The notes beneath the pieces were generated by a model. The model saw nothing but the letters and a program-made list of their open reading frames with translations. It did not search any database and was not told where the DNA came from. The position numbers and the translations under genes were made by a program. Shown piece by piece: positions 46,840 to 58,606 of a stretch of 64,000 bases of DNA; the first letter of the stretch is position 1; the number at the start of each line of letters is the position of its first letter. The stretch comes from Takakia lepidozioides. Taxonomy: Eukaryota; Streptophyta; Takakiopsida; Takakiales; Takakiaceae. The stretch is from positions 11,220,001 through 11,284,000 of the forward strand of contig CM060734.1 in assembly GCA_030704615.1 (NCBI GenBank), written 5' to 3'.

Positions 46840-48564
46840 GTTTCACCATTTTCCTACTTTCCTCAAGGGCGTTACCTCTCTTTGCAGCGGATCCACTAAC
46901 TTACCCTTAGCTAGGTGTTTAGCAACGTCTCCCGCCATAGCTCGTCCAACGACCCTTAGCTCTGCCCTGCAGCCACCCCGGCTTTGCTCTACCTCGTTCA
47001 TAAGACTCGCCTCTTCTCTACGCGTCTTTTAAGCTATCTCTTGCTAATCTTTTTAGCGATCTATGGGCGAATATGTTTTGCGACCGCTTGGTACCTCCTC
47101 TCTTGCCGGGCCTACCGCATCCAGCCTTAGAATGCTCGTTCCACCCGTCAACTCAAAGCTCACTACACTTGGTCCCCAAAGTCCTAGCCAATCCACCGGC
47201 TCCAGCAACCAACAACTCAATGTCTACTCCCCATCAGGAAGCATACTTATCCCTCACTCATAATTTATACCTCTCCTTCCTTTATTACAATCATTTCCAC
47301 ACTTCCTACTTTGCGTTCTCTTCAATTCATGCCCTACAGTGCCCACACATATCACCACTAAAAGACTCTACTCAGTTCTCAAGCGCTCGATCTCACCCTC
47401 AAAATCCGCCCAACACCTAAGATCATTTGCTCAAAAACCCCCCCATATAGGTACCAGCCATCGTCCAAGACCTTCTGCCCTACCATAACCCACCCCACTC
47501 TCACTGCAGATCCCCACACCACCTATTTCACACCCTACTGTTGCACATTGAACATTCTCAGCCTGCCTAAGCTCTTGATACCAGCGTTGCTTCCCTATTG
47601 GCACCTTGTTACACATACAGCCTCTCTGCTCCTGCCCGCCGACTCTGCAAACTGCACCCACGACCACAGTATTCTATTAAATAAGTCCCTCAATTGCCAC
47701 ATTTCCTATACTCTCTCCCTCCCACAGTTGCACTGCCCCGCCCTGCTTGATTACATAGCCACTCTAGCACCTCCCCCATCTCCTTTATACTACACCTCTC
47801 CCTCAATTTGCCCCAATACCCAGTTCACTTCCCCCTGTCCAGCTTCTGAGTACCAGCCAACCCCGCCACACCCCCCCCCCTCACTTTCCCACAACACCAT
47901 AACTCTGACATGCATCAGCCTCTACCCCTGGCCTTTTCGTACCCCACAGTTCATTACCTCCCAGACATGCCACCCCCCCTTACTCTTTACAATACCCAGC
48001 ATCATAAAACAACCTACCATACCAGCCTATCTCTCCTCTCCCTCTCCTGCCAATGTGCCTGATCCCTCCCTTCCCCCTTGTCACCTGGCCCCACAACTCT
48101 GCCTCTGATCTGTGGCCTGCTCCTGCTCACCACACTTGGTTCCCCAATTTATATTCCGCTGGCTTTTTCTCCCAGTATGTGCCCTTTACTCTCTTCCCAA
48201 TTTCATGTTGCCTCACTTTGCATATTCCCATAATAGGCCTTACAATGCCCTCACTGTATGCCCCATGTTCTAACTCCCCTCTCTCTTTTACAGGATGCGT
48301 ACCAAATCTCCACTCCACACATTACATATGTCCCACATATGTTCATGTTCTTCATAGTCAGCACCACCTCTTTTTACAACTTGGTGAGCCCTTTGGCTTA
48401 AGGAAAGATCTCTCTCTTCCCCTGATTCACTTGCCTACTCTAATAATTCTCTCTCCTAGGCTTGCCCACTATCACCACCTGCTCAACCCTGTCACATCCA
48501 ATCAGTACTGCCTCGTATTCATACCCAAGAGCCCAAAGATGCCCCAGCTATCTCACGGGGATTG
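46840..48564 (+). mobile_element. LINE 5' region (C-rich), first part
   Basis: Plus strand strongly rich in C and poor in G, with Pro/Ser/Thr/His-rich open frames such as 47548-48108. Similar composition and motifs (for example CCACATATG / CCGCATATG contexts) resume after 50320, so copy D splits one LINE. The frames are probably degraded ORF1 or compositional; I cannot assign a domain. Confidence 0.5.
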
Positions 48565-48954
48565 CTTAACCGTGAGCAGAATCCGTGAGTAGAAAATTCC
48601 GTGAGCAGAATTCTGCTCACGCTTCAGGATCTTGTCGCCTATAACCGTGGACACCTATTCGACTTATAATACCTATTACTGCGCAGACTGGTCAGAATTA
48701 CAAGCTCGGGTATGGATGCTACTTGGATGAATGAAGGATGAATGGAAGATGAATGTTGGTATTACGAATGACACATGGATGAATAAAATAAATATAGTGC
48801 AGTGTATTCTAAAGTATGTTGGCAACAATGAATCCACATTGCTGAATTGATTGAGGAGGGGTATGGATGGTTGATAGTGAGGCTCTTACCCAATTGGAAA
48901 GAAGGCAGAGAGGTGAACTGGTGCTTCATAAATAAACATTCCAAATCATGCGAT

Positions 48955-49266
48955 TCATTCCGACAAAGAAGATCCACTGCTACAGGAGCTACTGTTCAAA
49001 ACGAAGGCTGAACTGTCTACAAAGATGCTAGCCCTGCTCTTCAGAAAACTATGTCTGTTGTGAAGCACAGAAGGGGGAGATGCTTGTAGACTATGTTCCG
49101 CAGCCGCAGCCTCCGCATAAGATGGCAAATAAAAATTTGTTGGAGGACTTGGGAAAAAATCCGGGTTGGCAAAGAAAGGTAGAAACCGTGGTGTCTTGGG
49201 ACTCCTGCATTCATACACCAATGAGCAAACTTTGCAAATAGTCCGCATGCCAAACGAGTGCACCAA
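48955..49266 (-). pseudogene. Last exon of ParB/methyltransferase gene in copy D
   Basis: Minus strand: FFPSPPTNFYLPSYAEAAAA then a Ser-rich end (SSSCSSGSSLSE). The LPxYAEA signature and serine tail match the last exons of copies E and F. The rest of the gene is deleted. Confidence 0.65.
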
Positions 49267-49425
49267 AGATGAATATGAAAACGATGCGTCCTGGGGTCAA
49301 CGATCGTACACCAGTGAGCAAACTTCTGGTCACCTAGAAGAAGGACATGCCAACGAATCATAAGTTATGTAGTCCGAGCAATTTGTCGATGCCATTCATC
49401 CCAAATAGCACACTAGAAGACCAGC

Positions 49426-49956
49426 CAGATTAAGATGTTGTTGACGACACCTTAATCTGACACATTGGGGGAGGGGGGGGGAAATATATATTTTTTTTTA
49501 TTTTTTTATTTTTTTTGGGTCTGTCGTGTTCAATTCTCATGTTCGGACAGGGCAGAGAATTAAGGTATCGTTGATGATACCTTAATCCCCAGCCCCTGCA
49601 CACACATGCTTACCGCTAAGGCATGTGTTCCCTCTTCAATAACATCTAATTTGTCACTTTTCGGGGATTGTTTTTTTTTTTTTTTTTCCTGTTGGGTTCA
49701 ATTCTCAGGTTGGCACAGGGCTGGGAATTAAGATGTCGTTGACGACACCTTAATCTGCAGCCCCTCCAGACACTCACTTACTGGTAATGCATGTGCTCCC
49801 TGAGTTGAAATGTCATGTGCCCCTGTTCGGAATTGAGCTACCGTTGAGGGCACCTTTAGGCCTGCTTCCTTGCACAAAAATGAATCCCCCCTATGGTTTT
49901 ATCGTGGGCTGACATGTGATGGGCTGCGAGTTAAGTTGTCGTTGACTACAACTTAA
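49426..49956. repeat. Five palindromes in copy D (TTAAGGTGTCGT family)
   Basis: At 49426-49459, 49559-49586, 49727-49754, 49831-49858 (decayed) and 49931-49956. Arms are built on ATTAAGGTGTCGT with a TG centre, spaced about 100-170 bases. Each lies in a repeated context ('GTTCAATTCTCA..CAGGGC..GAATTAAG' and 'CTTAATC..CCCTGC/CCCTCC'), so the palindromes sit in diverged tandem units. Confidence 0.85.
49480..49517. repeat. Poly-T/A low-complexity tract
   Basis: T-rich run between two palindromes; a second T run lies at 49671-49688. Confidence 0.8.
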
Positions 49957-50319
49957 TGCCTTCTTCCCTGCGCATGCTCATCCCTGATGATACATGTTGT
50001 TGCAATCATCCATGGTTTACTCGTCTGGGCAATTTTTCATCCGATAATCATCCAGCGTTCATCCATTCCCGTTTGCGTTCATCCCACATACATTCATCCG
50101 AAACCTTTTTCATCGCATTTTCGTGCCAAATTATCGTCACGGAGTATGTCTGTCTTCGATCCGATCGAACGGACACTGCATCCTTGCAGTGGAGTTCGCG
50201 TCCACGGCTATAGGCCCACTTGTTCCCTCGGTTTTGGGGTCTGCATCAGTAATCTGCTCACGTTTTCAATCTGCTCACGCATCAGGGAATCTGCTCACGG
50301 GTTCTACTCACACCTTAGC

Positions 50320-51711
50320 TGCCCTCCTATCTCACCCTCTCCTGCTGCCAAAGCATTCTGCTATTCCACCTTACCCCACTGCCCCAAAACACTGCCATTG
50401 GCATCGTCTGGCCTCAGCTCAATCCCCGGTTCCTTCACTCTATGTACTCAGCCAGTAACCTCCCTTACCCATTCCACCCAATCCCCCCCCCCCCCCCCCC
50501 CACACACAGGTGAGTGCCACGACCTGTCTCTTCTCACCCCCCCCTGCCCATCCGCTGCCCCAACCTCAGGTCCCCTTCTTCCTACCATGCTTTCCAGCTT
50601 CCCTTCAGCAACTATCTGTCCAACCCAACACCCACCCAGCTACCCACAAGCCAGCTAACCTTACTCCTGTCTGCCTAGACTCCGCTAGACCCCTTTTGAG
50701 CAGCCCCTCTTCCAAGTCTACTCCTTGCCCCCCCACCCCCCCCTGGGGCTGCCACATTCATGATAGCCACCACCCTAACAGTCTACCCCCCTCTTTACAA
50801 TCTTGCCACAATGCCCGTACCCCTCTTAGCACATACAATATGATCTCACTCTACACTGCATCTCGTTCTAACCCTTACTTCCTGATTGCAGGCTATCCAT
50901 ACAACACTTACCGCACAACACACTCACACTTCCCCCTATGGGGCTCTCTCACACAATGGTCCTCTATATTCCACTCAGTCAGTTATATATGCCCCGCATA
51001 TGTCCATTCAAATAATTTGCAAAAAGCTTCCACACCCCTACCAATTACGCACATATGTTCTGCATATGTACACTCGTCACACCAGATCTGGCACCACAAT
51101 TCTCACCACAGAACTCTTGCGGCACCCCTGCCCTATCATCCCACAGAGCCCTCTACCCATTCCGAATTCCATCTCTCCAGCAGTTACATATCATATGCCT
51201 ACCCACCACTCACAAAGGGCCCTCGTTGCCTCACCATTTCATCCCTACCCCCTGCCCCCTCCCATCATCTGTGTCACCCCACCCCCCTTGCCCAGATTTG
51301 ACCCATATGCCATGCCAAGCCCTGAAAGTGATTACCTGTTATCTCACCAGCCCACTTCCCACAACCCAATCCCGCACCCCCAACCCAAGACTCAATCAAT
51401 TCTACTCCTACTTAACACCCTGCCACATGCAATACTCCATATGCCTACATATATGCCCAAGCCCACACACTATACAGCACATAGGAAACATAACCTACCA
51501 CTAATTTTCTCCCTTCCCACGCTGCTTGACCAACAGAATTCCCACTGTCTAAACAAATATCACTGGGCCCTGCCCACCTCAACTCCATTTACAGCTCCCT
51601 ACCCCTGTCTGCACCCAATATTAACCACCAAACAACACTTAATGATATACCAGACTGCAGACTGCCAAAATTGCAACCTCTTAACACACAACTCTTCAAG
51701 CTGGATTAATT

Positions 51712-51742
<31 letters not shown>

Positions 51743-52440
51743 TTAGTAATCACTACCTCCCACTAACCAAATCAGCGCCGACTCCCAACCTCAAACCACC
51801 AGACAGGCTACCTCACACTGCTGCCATACTGCCCCCACATATAGGCTGCAGCCACACCCCAAGCCAGCCACTTCCTCCCCACCCCCATCACCTGCCCTGC
51901 TCCTGGCACGTGGCCGATGATCATACGCGCCACATAACCCCTATTCAAAAATCCCAATCATTCCGCCTGGATAGTCCGTGGCACCTTAATCGTCATTTCC
52001 CCCACTCACGAATGCCCTCATCAACACTCATCCTTACCCCCACTCATCCACCCACGCAACTCATCCCCCTGACCCTCACCTTACTTCCATCCAGATCCCG
52101 ATACCTCATTCCACCCATACCACCCTACAGCCGCCTACTCTATCCTCCCCCCCTAGCCACCATCCTCCTCTAACACCCTGCCCTTTCCCGTCCACCCGCC
52201 CCACCAGCCACCTCCCCACCCCCGGATCCCAACCCCCAAGCGCTTACCTTGGGCTCTTATACCTACCTCCTCCACCCACTCAATCTCTTCCCAACACTCC
52301 ACCCCCTTTCCAATCCACCACACCATTACACTAATTATCCAGCAGCTCTTTAAACCCCCGCCAGCCACTCTTAAACCCCGCCATGGATCCCAAACCCCAC
52401 CCTCCATGTACTCCCCCCGAGGTCGATATCCACTAGATAA
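50320..52440 (+). mobile_element. LINE 5' region (C-rich), second part
   Basis: Continues the C-rich strand after copy D, with overlapping low-complexity frames (50510-51301, 50886-51746). Long C runs lie at about 50486-50501 and 51713-51743, the latter roughly 30 bases. No domain recognised. Confidence 0.5.
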
Positions 52441-52690
52441 GTCTATCATCACCCCCCCAAACCAAACAACCTATACACGGACATTTGCCTGACCCTCCTA
52501 CTTCTCCGATGTGGGGACATACATCCCAATCCCGGACCTTCTACCCTCGAGGAAATCATCAGCGAGTCCCCCATCGATGCACAATACAGATATGTATTAT
52601 ACTTCCAGCCGAACACCATGTCACTAATGCATAACTATCGACATATCACCGACCACTTTGCTCCCTTCTTCCCCCGCGACCCATCCACAC
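52441..52690 (+). pseudogene. LINE ORF segment with 2A-like GDIHPNPGP
   Basis: Open frame YTDICLTLLLLRCGDIHPNPGP, then STLEEIISESPIDAQYRYVLYF, ending at a stop where the inverted segment begins. A hydrophobic stretch followed by (G)DxxxNPGP is known upstream of the endonuclease in several APE-type LINEs and resembles ribosome-skipping 2A peptides, here with His at the usual Glu. Confidence 0.65.
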
Positions 52691-52693
52691 ACC

Positions 52694-53339
52694 ACCCTCT
52701 TGTGGGTTTATAAGGTGCTGAGCGCCTGAGGAGGCACTGTGGCGCAGTGAGTGGGTTGTTGTATAACAAGTAGTAGTCGAGAAGTTTGTTAATGTATGAG
52801 CTATTAGTGTTACTGGTATGCGGTTTGGTTTCTTGTAGTAGGATGATGTGGGGGCGGGAGTCAGTGATGAGGTGGATGAGGCTCTGTATACTGGTAGCTA
52901 GGGAGCCTACGTTCCAGGAGGTGATATTAAGGGAGCTACTGCTAGTGGTGGGCAGAGAGGCTGGTGAGGCGGAGTGGGTAGTGATAGGGGGGGGGGGGGG
53001 CGGGGTTAGGTGGATGGGATGGGGAGAAGCTCGGAAGGGGGGTGGTGGCTCTTAGAGTGGCTAAGAGGATGTCTTTGGAAAGGAATGGGAATTTTTGAGT
53101 GGTTGCGGTGGTGCCCGGATCTAGGGTGGTGATGGTAGCCAGGTGGGCTCCGAGGGCTTTATGAATTGTACCTGGGTGGGACTGCAGAAGATTTAGGGAG
53201 GAGTGGATGGTGTGTAGGGGGTGCGGCGGTGCTAAGTAGTTATGGGGGTGCGGGGGTAGGTCTTGTAGTTGTGAAAGGAAGGGACGAGGAGGGATGAAGA
53301 GTGGGAGTGAAGAAAGTCGTTACATGTATCCGGCAAGGG
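52694..53339 (-). pseudogene. Inverted LINE segment: endonuclease N-terminus
   Basis: On the minus strand: SSLNITSWNVGSLATSIQSL then HIILLQETKPHTSNTNSSY, the start of an APE-type endonuclease (SWN and QETK motifs). The plus strand is G-rich only over this interval, while both sides are C-rich. In an intact element this piece belongs between 52690 and 53340 in the opposite direction. Confidence 0.8.
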
Positions 53340-55290
53340 AGAGATGAGTATTATGAGAGCAAATAGAAGGTGGGACTATGGAAATGGGGTGGCATTTGGC
53401 ATCCTGCGCTCGCACCACTCCCCTAGCTCCACCACTAAGATAACGGTACCCATCCATCTTCGCTCCCACCTCCAAATCCTACACCTTCACCCCCCGGCCC
53501 TCTGCCCTATTCCACTCATTCATCTCTACATGCCATCCCACACCAAGGACCTCTCATCCATCCCTGAAATTCTCAGTACCATATCCGCGGCACTTACTCA
53601 CCCCACACATCAACATGACCACGTCATAATGGCCGGGGACTTCAATAGAGATGTTGCACTCCTAGGGCACACTTTCAATGGCATGCACCAACCACCATCC
53701 CAAGCTGACCGAGACTGGGCCCAATTCAACTCCCATCCTCACCTCGCATATATCACCTCAGACCACCATTATTCTAGACAAGGTTGCCTCAATTATTCCT
53801 CACTAAGCCTCATTGATGGATTCTACCTACGTACCAGCGAGGCCATCCCTCCTCACTTGCAAATCCATGTACATATTGATAGCCTATGTAATACCGACCA
53901 CTACCCGATCTCCCTTTCCCTCCCACCATCACTCATCTCCTTTCGACCAGTTCCCGTCATGCAGGCACCACCCCTTCAACCATGTCTCCTCTCCCCTCTA
54001 CCCTATAGTAATATAGCCGCATTCAAATCCCATTTTCACCCAGCCGCCTCCGCCTTAATGCTCACCCTCTCGCACACCCTATCCAATTCGAACCTTTCCC
54101 AACACCCGGAAACCACGTGGCTTGCAGCTGAACGTACCCTCACATCCATCCTACAACTCATGACCACCAGCGTGCTCGCCACTTGCTGCGCTCCCCCGGA
54201 ACTCCCTCAAACCCCCAGTTCACAACAAAACGGCGGCTACCATACATGCACTCAAAAACGCGAGTGGACCTCCCATCTCAACACATACCACACCATACGT
54301 TGCGCCCTCACGATTATCCCCAGCACACCCACCACCACCCCACTCAACAACTGGTCCACCAATCGCCGTATCTTGTGCTTAAACGCTATCCCCCTCTGCC
54401 AACCACTTCTACCCCCGCCGTCTGACCCAAACATCACCAAACAAAAAGCCACTGCCAATCACAAGAAATTCGTCTCATCCTTCGGGAAACTTTTACGTGA
54501 TCACCCTAAGCGCCCACAAAGCCATCTTCAACCCTGCCCTCAACCCCCCTATCGACTGCCTCAGACACTGACATGGCCACCTCATAACCCAACCGGACGA
54601 TATTAAGAATGAAATTTGGGCGCAAGCCTCAGCCTCCTACACACCCACAGTCAAGCACTGCCTCCACCCCAACAAACATACTAACGACTGCTTATGCAGC
54701 GTCAAACACTACCCTTGGCATGACATCGACGGATTCTCCTTAGATAAACGTGGGGCCCCTGAGGATACCATCCTCTCGTTCTTCACCATTATTGCTATTT
54801 ACAACTCATGTCTCAAATCCCTATCCAAATCCAAAGCCCCCGGTCCCGATCTCATCCCCAATGCCATACTCCAAGCTCTAGATCCTCATTTTCACTCCCT
54901 CTTATTCAAATTTTTCCACCTCTGTTATCGCCTACGACGTATTCCTCCATCTTGGAAACATAGCCGTACTATCCTTCTCTACAAAAAAGGGGACCCCACA
55001 GATCTCGGTAACTACCGCCCTATAGCTTTAGCCAACACCATATACAAACTCTTCACTAGTACGCTAACCACAATGCTCTCCTGAGAGCAGCACCGCATTC
55101 TTAGTGACCCCCAAGAAGGCTTCTGTGCCACTCGTAGTACCACTTGCCAAATACAATATGTCATATCCGCACTCGAAGACGCCAAACTCACTAAACATGA
55201 CATCTATCTCCTGTACATTGACTTTAAAAATGCCTTTGGATCTCTTGACCACGCCCGACTTCTCGCCATTATGACGGACCTGGGCTATGT
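53340..55290 (+). pseudogene. LINE endonuclease (rest) and reverse transcriptase, truncated
   Basis: Plus strand. Endonuclease: HDHVIMAGDFNRDV, SLIDGFYLR and NTDHYPISLSLP (the DH motif). A frameshift near 54600. Reverse transcriptase: KSKAPGPDLIPNAILQ, TILLYKKGDPTDLGNYRPIA, a TGA near 55082, DPQEGFCATRSTTCQIQ and LYIDFKNAFGSLDH (first catalytic Asp). It breaks off near 55290, before the YxDD region. No 3' end or tail was seen. Confidence 0.85.
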
Positions 55291-56813
55291 TAGAGGGCTG
55301 CTTGGGACTTAGACGCTTTTATGGGTTCTGTGGGGTACCCTTAATTTTTGCGCAGACTGAGACCAACAGGAGTCTTAGGGGTGGCAGGAGCAGGCTTTAG
55401 GGGGGGTTACACAGCCCGACACAACTTCACACTGTGTCTTCGAGTCCCTCTCAGGAGTTGGGAACATATTGGTATCTCTCACAAGTGGATCCGAATTCCA
55501 GATCTCCAACCACCTGATTTTGGTTGCATTGTCCACCATTGATATGGAAAGGCGATGCAGTTTCTCTTGGGTCATTTCTGGCTTGGAGCCATACTTGTCA
55601 TAATGTGCTTTCACCTGCTTCAGAAATTCCGTGCCAAGACTTGGATCTGCTATGCGGATTTATTTGTCGAACGCACTCATGAGGTTCTTCCTTTGATTGT
55701 TCATCTCGAATCTCATAATGTCCTCAAGCCCAGTTGCAGACCTCTGCTCTTCTGTGTGGGAAACATAGTACTCTGCTTTCGCCTTCAAGCCAGTCTCTGC
55801 TATTTCTTGCTGCATACATTATAGGGAGAAAAGATCAAACACTGGCGTTTCTTGATAAAATTTACACTAGCAACAAACAAACAGATGTGAAGAAACTTAC
55901 CGTGTACATGTAGTCAAGAAAAGCCTCCCTTGTCAGGCTGTACCATGTGCTTGTCTTTTTTTCAGCACACCTCTTCATCTGCTGAGGACTGAGCACGTTC
56001 ATGAATGACTCCAGTGGCATCAACCCTATCTTCTGGATACGGAATAGAGTGTGGCAGAGATTGGTCGTCACATGGGAGGTTGCATTGGACATGAAAAAAC
56101 CTTCAACTCATAAGATGATTTTGAATTGTGAAAACGCAGATCGGGTGGGAACAAGGTTGGTAACTTACTTGTTTATGTTGTGCATGGCTGTCAAGAGCTG
56201 CGTGACACGTCCTTTGTGATCGAGTACCATGGAAACCACACTCCAATGCCATTCGATCTCGTCCGAGTGCAAGCTTGAAATGTAATCCATCCAGGCAAGT
56301 AGTCTATGGTTCCCATCCCAGACAAAAAACATCTTTCCCAAAAATGCTTTTGTCGAGGCCTTTTTGGACAGCTTAAACTCGAACTCCCTGTTTACATCCC
56401 GCCAGCATGCATCCCAACTTTGCTCTATGTCCTCTGTTACAAGACACTCCTCTCCTTTCGTGTTCACAGTGGATACATAGAACACTGCAGATCCCTTAAC
56501 ATAGCCGTGAATAAAATTGTTCTTCAACTTCGTGATGTCGTTCCTCAATGCGGGTCGAACCGCGGGCATGGAGATCATCCTGCATAGTGGGATAAGCAGG
56601 TTTCCGCCGGGAACCTCCATCGACAGAATCACCTTCGAGGAGTTCACTTTCTGCCCACCTATAACCTCATCGGCCTTGTCTTCATAGTGTTCCTCAAATG
56701 AGTCTTCCTCACCATCACCTTCTGCCACTGCCACATCTCCCCCCATGGATTTCTTTTTTCTTCTCCTCTGCAGAGAATGAATATCCTGTGAGTGACAGAT
56801 TGAGCTCCCATGG

Positions 56814-57420
56814 ATCAACCTTGCGTTGACGCAAGGTTGATTGATGGGGTTGTAGCTTAGTCTGAAATGCATACCGGAACAGTCCAGTGAACCCACTAAA
56901 TGCCTTGCGTTGACGCAAGGTTCTTTTGGGGGCTTCACATAATCAACTTTCCCTACCTTGCGGTTCATGACACGGGACTTCGGATGTTGGGAATGGACAG
57001 AAGAGGCATCCAAATCAGCCTCGCGTCTACGCAAGGTTGATTCGAGTGCTGCATCTGCTTCGTTTCACCTTCATAAACATACACTTTAGAGGTCGAGATC
57101 AACCTTGCGTTGACGCAAGGTGGATGTTGAGCTCTCAGTTTGGCGTTCAACAAACAAAAAAAGCAAATGGCAAAACAAACTACAACCTCTGCTTTCTTCT
57201 TGGCACTTGATGATGCATCGGGAGCATTCATCTTTTCCATGAGGCCTGGAGGCAACATGTGCCAAGCAGATCCGGGAGGTGGGAATGAACATAAGAGGCA
57301 CTCAAATCAACCTCGCGTCAACGCAAGGTTGATTCGAGTGCTGCATCTGCTTTGTTTCGTGCCCGAAACAGACACTTTGGAGGTCGACATCAACCTTGCG
57401 TTGACGCAAGGTTGATGTCG
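56814..57420. repeat. Six palindromes in intron 1 of copy B (AACCTTGCGT family)
   Basis: At 56814-56841, 56903-56920, 57013-57042, 57098-57125, 57305-57334 and 57385-57420. Arms are ATCAACCTTGCGT or close variants, centres TG or CA (CT in the one at 57013). The last is 36 bases with perfect 17-base arms. All lie between exon 1 and exon 2. Confidence 0.95.
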
Positions 57421-57540
57421 ATCTCTCTGCTTAGCATGGAACAGACAAAAAAGGAAAAGGCAAAAGAGGGTTGATACCCACCTCTGGTTTCTTCTTTGCA
57501 CTTGATGATGCTCCGGAGGCATTCAGTTGCGTGAGGTCTA
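56989..57540. repeat. Tandem duplication of exon 1 end plus two palindromes
   Basis: Roughly 290-base unit, 56989 to about 57280, repeated from about 57281. Both units contain two palindromes, GAGTGCTGCATCTGCTT, and, on the minus strand, an exon end with NAPDASSSAKKKAEV or NASGASSSAKKKPEV followed by a GT donor. The inner unit thus carries a second, partial copy of the exon 1 end inside intron 1. Confidence 0.75.
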
Positions 57541-58045
57541 GAGGCAGCATGCTGCCAAGCAGGTCCCGGTGGTGGGAAACAGCGGCAGACGACATCTCTC
57601 GTCCCTGCTCTCTCATGACCTGGTTCTCCACTCGCAGCGCTTCCTCCCGAGCCCAGCTGACTTCCTCGTCCTCCCCTCCCTCTATTGGAGGTTGTTCTTC
57701 GGTCGCCTCCGGAATCGCTTCAAGGCCTTCCTCTCCAAACTGTGGATGCAGACTCGGGTTTTGCCCTTCGTCCTCATCTCCGATGGAGGTTTCTTCTCCC
57801 ATTCTAAGTTCCCGTCTCGCCTTCCTCATCCTCTCCTTAGCGCGTGCCCTTTGCTTGTTTGATGTGAAATAAAATGTTCTTTGACGCTTTCTTCTCCCTC
57901 GGGATGGGGTCACCGTCTCTGCAGAATCCAGGGTTGCAATGAGAAGAAGGAGAAGAAGGAAAAAAAAGGCACTACGGGCATGTTCACCGCAAGGCCATCC
58001 ACGCCAAGATGATCGCTCGAAATGACCTAAGCGCCACATGCTCAT

Positions 58046-58606
58046 TCCACATGCATGGCGGACACGTGTCCAACTATCCGTTATGAATATCGCCGAAAAT
58101 CATTTGTTTCTCATTCACCGAAATTCGTTCGGGTCGGCCTCTCATCCGCAAAAGTTCATTATTGGGTATCCGCTTTTGGGATGATTCAGAGGAATATGCA
58201 GTTGGTACAGTTGTACAACGGTGCAGTTGCCATTAACATTGAATGGAAATGGCACCTCATCTGGCCTCTTTAACATGACAGCCAAATGGCGGCTCTGTCA
58301 GTCAAAATTGCGGAATTCATTGTCCAAGGCACTGGTGGTACACCTGTGAAAAAACATTTGGATTCTTTAATTGGGGCTGACATTATCCACTCCGCATTTG
58401 GGCACTCTGTGACCATTCATTTGGTTTGCATGTCCACACATTTCTTTTATGTGCCGAACCGCGTTAGGAGACCTGCATGCGAGAGCGACACCTGCAATTG
58501 TGTGTAAGGATGTCTTGTATACAACCCAAAAACTCCACTCTAGTACAACCTGCAATCAGAAGCAACATTGGACTATGAACTGTGCGCTTTGAAGCAACAA
58601 TGACAG
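58046..58606. promoter_or_regulatory. Divergent intergenic region of copy B
   Basis: About 560 bases between the two start codons, equivalent to 4677-5431 in copy A. No palindromes and no conserved frame. Promoters for both genes are inferred from position only. Confidence 0.4.

Larger units (their letters stand above)
48565..50320. mobile_element. Short derivative of the ParB/methyltransferase transposon, copy D
   Basis: The left end has CCGTGAGCAGA repeats, the perfect palindrome GTGAGCAGAATTCTGCTCAC (48601-48620) and GCCTATAACCGTGG (48637-48650); GGATGAATG repeats follow at 48714-48785. The right side mirrors this: CATCCA repeats 50005-50095, CCACGGCTATAGGC at 50202-50215, and AATCTGCTCACG repeats to about 50310. 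C-rich LINE sequence flanks both sides. The exact ends and the target duplication were not resolved. About 1.75 kb, lacking transposase. Confidence 0.7.
55432..58045 (-). pseudogene. ParB/methyltransferase gene, copy B, 5' half
   Basis: Minus strand. Exon 1 is 58045-57482 (ATG at 58045; RGRRKRQRTFYFTSNKQRAR, acidic tail, SGASSSAKKKPEV). Exon 2 is 56767-56169 with the ParB-like KMFFVWDGNHRLLAWMDYI and RVTQLLTAMHNINK. Exon 3 is about 56088-55901, whose acceptor AG appears mutated (CATGTCC where copy J has GCAGGTC). Exon 4 starts near 55808, has an in-frame TAA near 55660 (Gln in copy J), and is cut at 55432. The methyltransferase half is missing. Closest relative is copy J. The hydrophobic run near the N-terminus (FFFLLLLLLIA) comes from a GAAGAAGG repeat and is probably not a membrane segment. 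Confidence 0.8.

Noticed and set aside
51713-51743. Poly-C tract as telomere or assembly gap
   Set aside because: It lies within continuous LINE-like sequence and lacks a telomeric repeat unit; polymerase slippage is more likely.
47548-51746. Long Pro/Ser/His-rich open frames as genes
   Set aside because: The C-rich, G-poor strand lacks stop codons by composition, several frames overlap, and no domain was seen; treated as LINE sequence.
57900-57990. Signal peptide or membrane segment at the N-terminus of copy B
   Set aside because: The Leu run arises from a GAAGAAGG simple repeat and is not conserved in copy A, where the conserved region is basic and nuclear-like.
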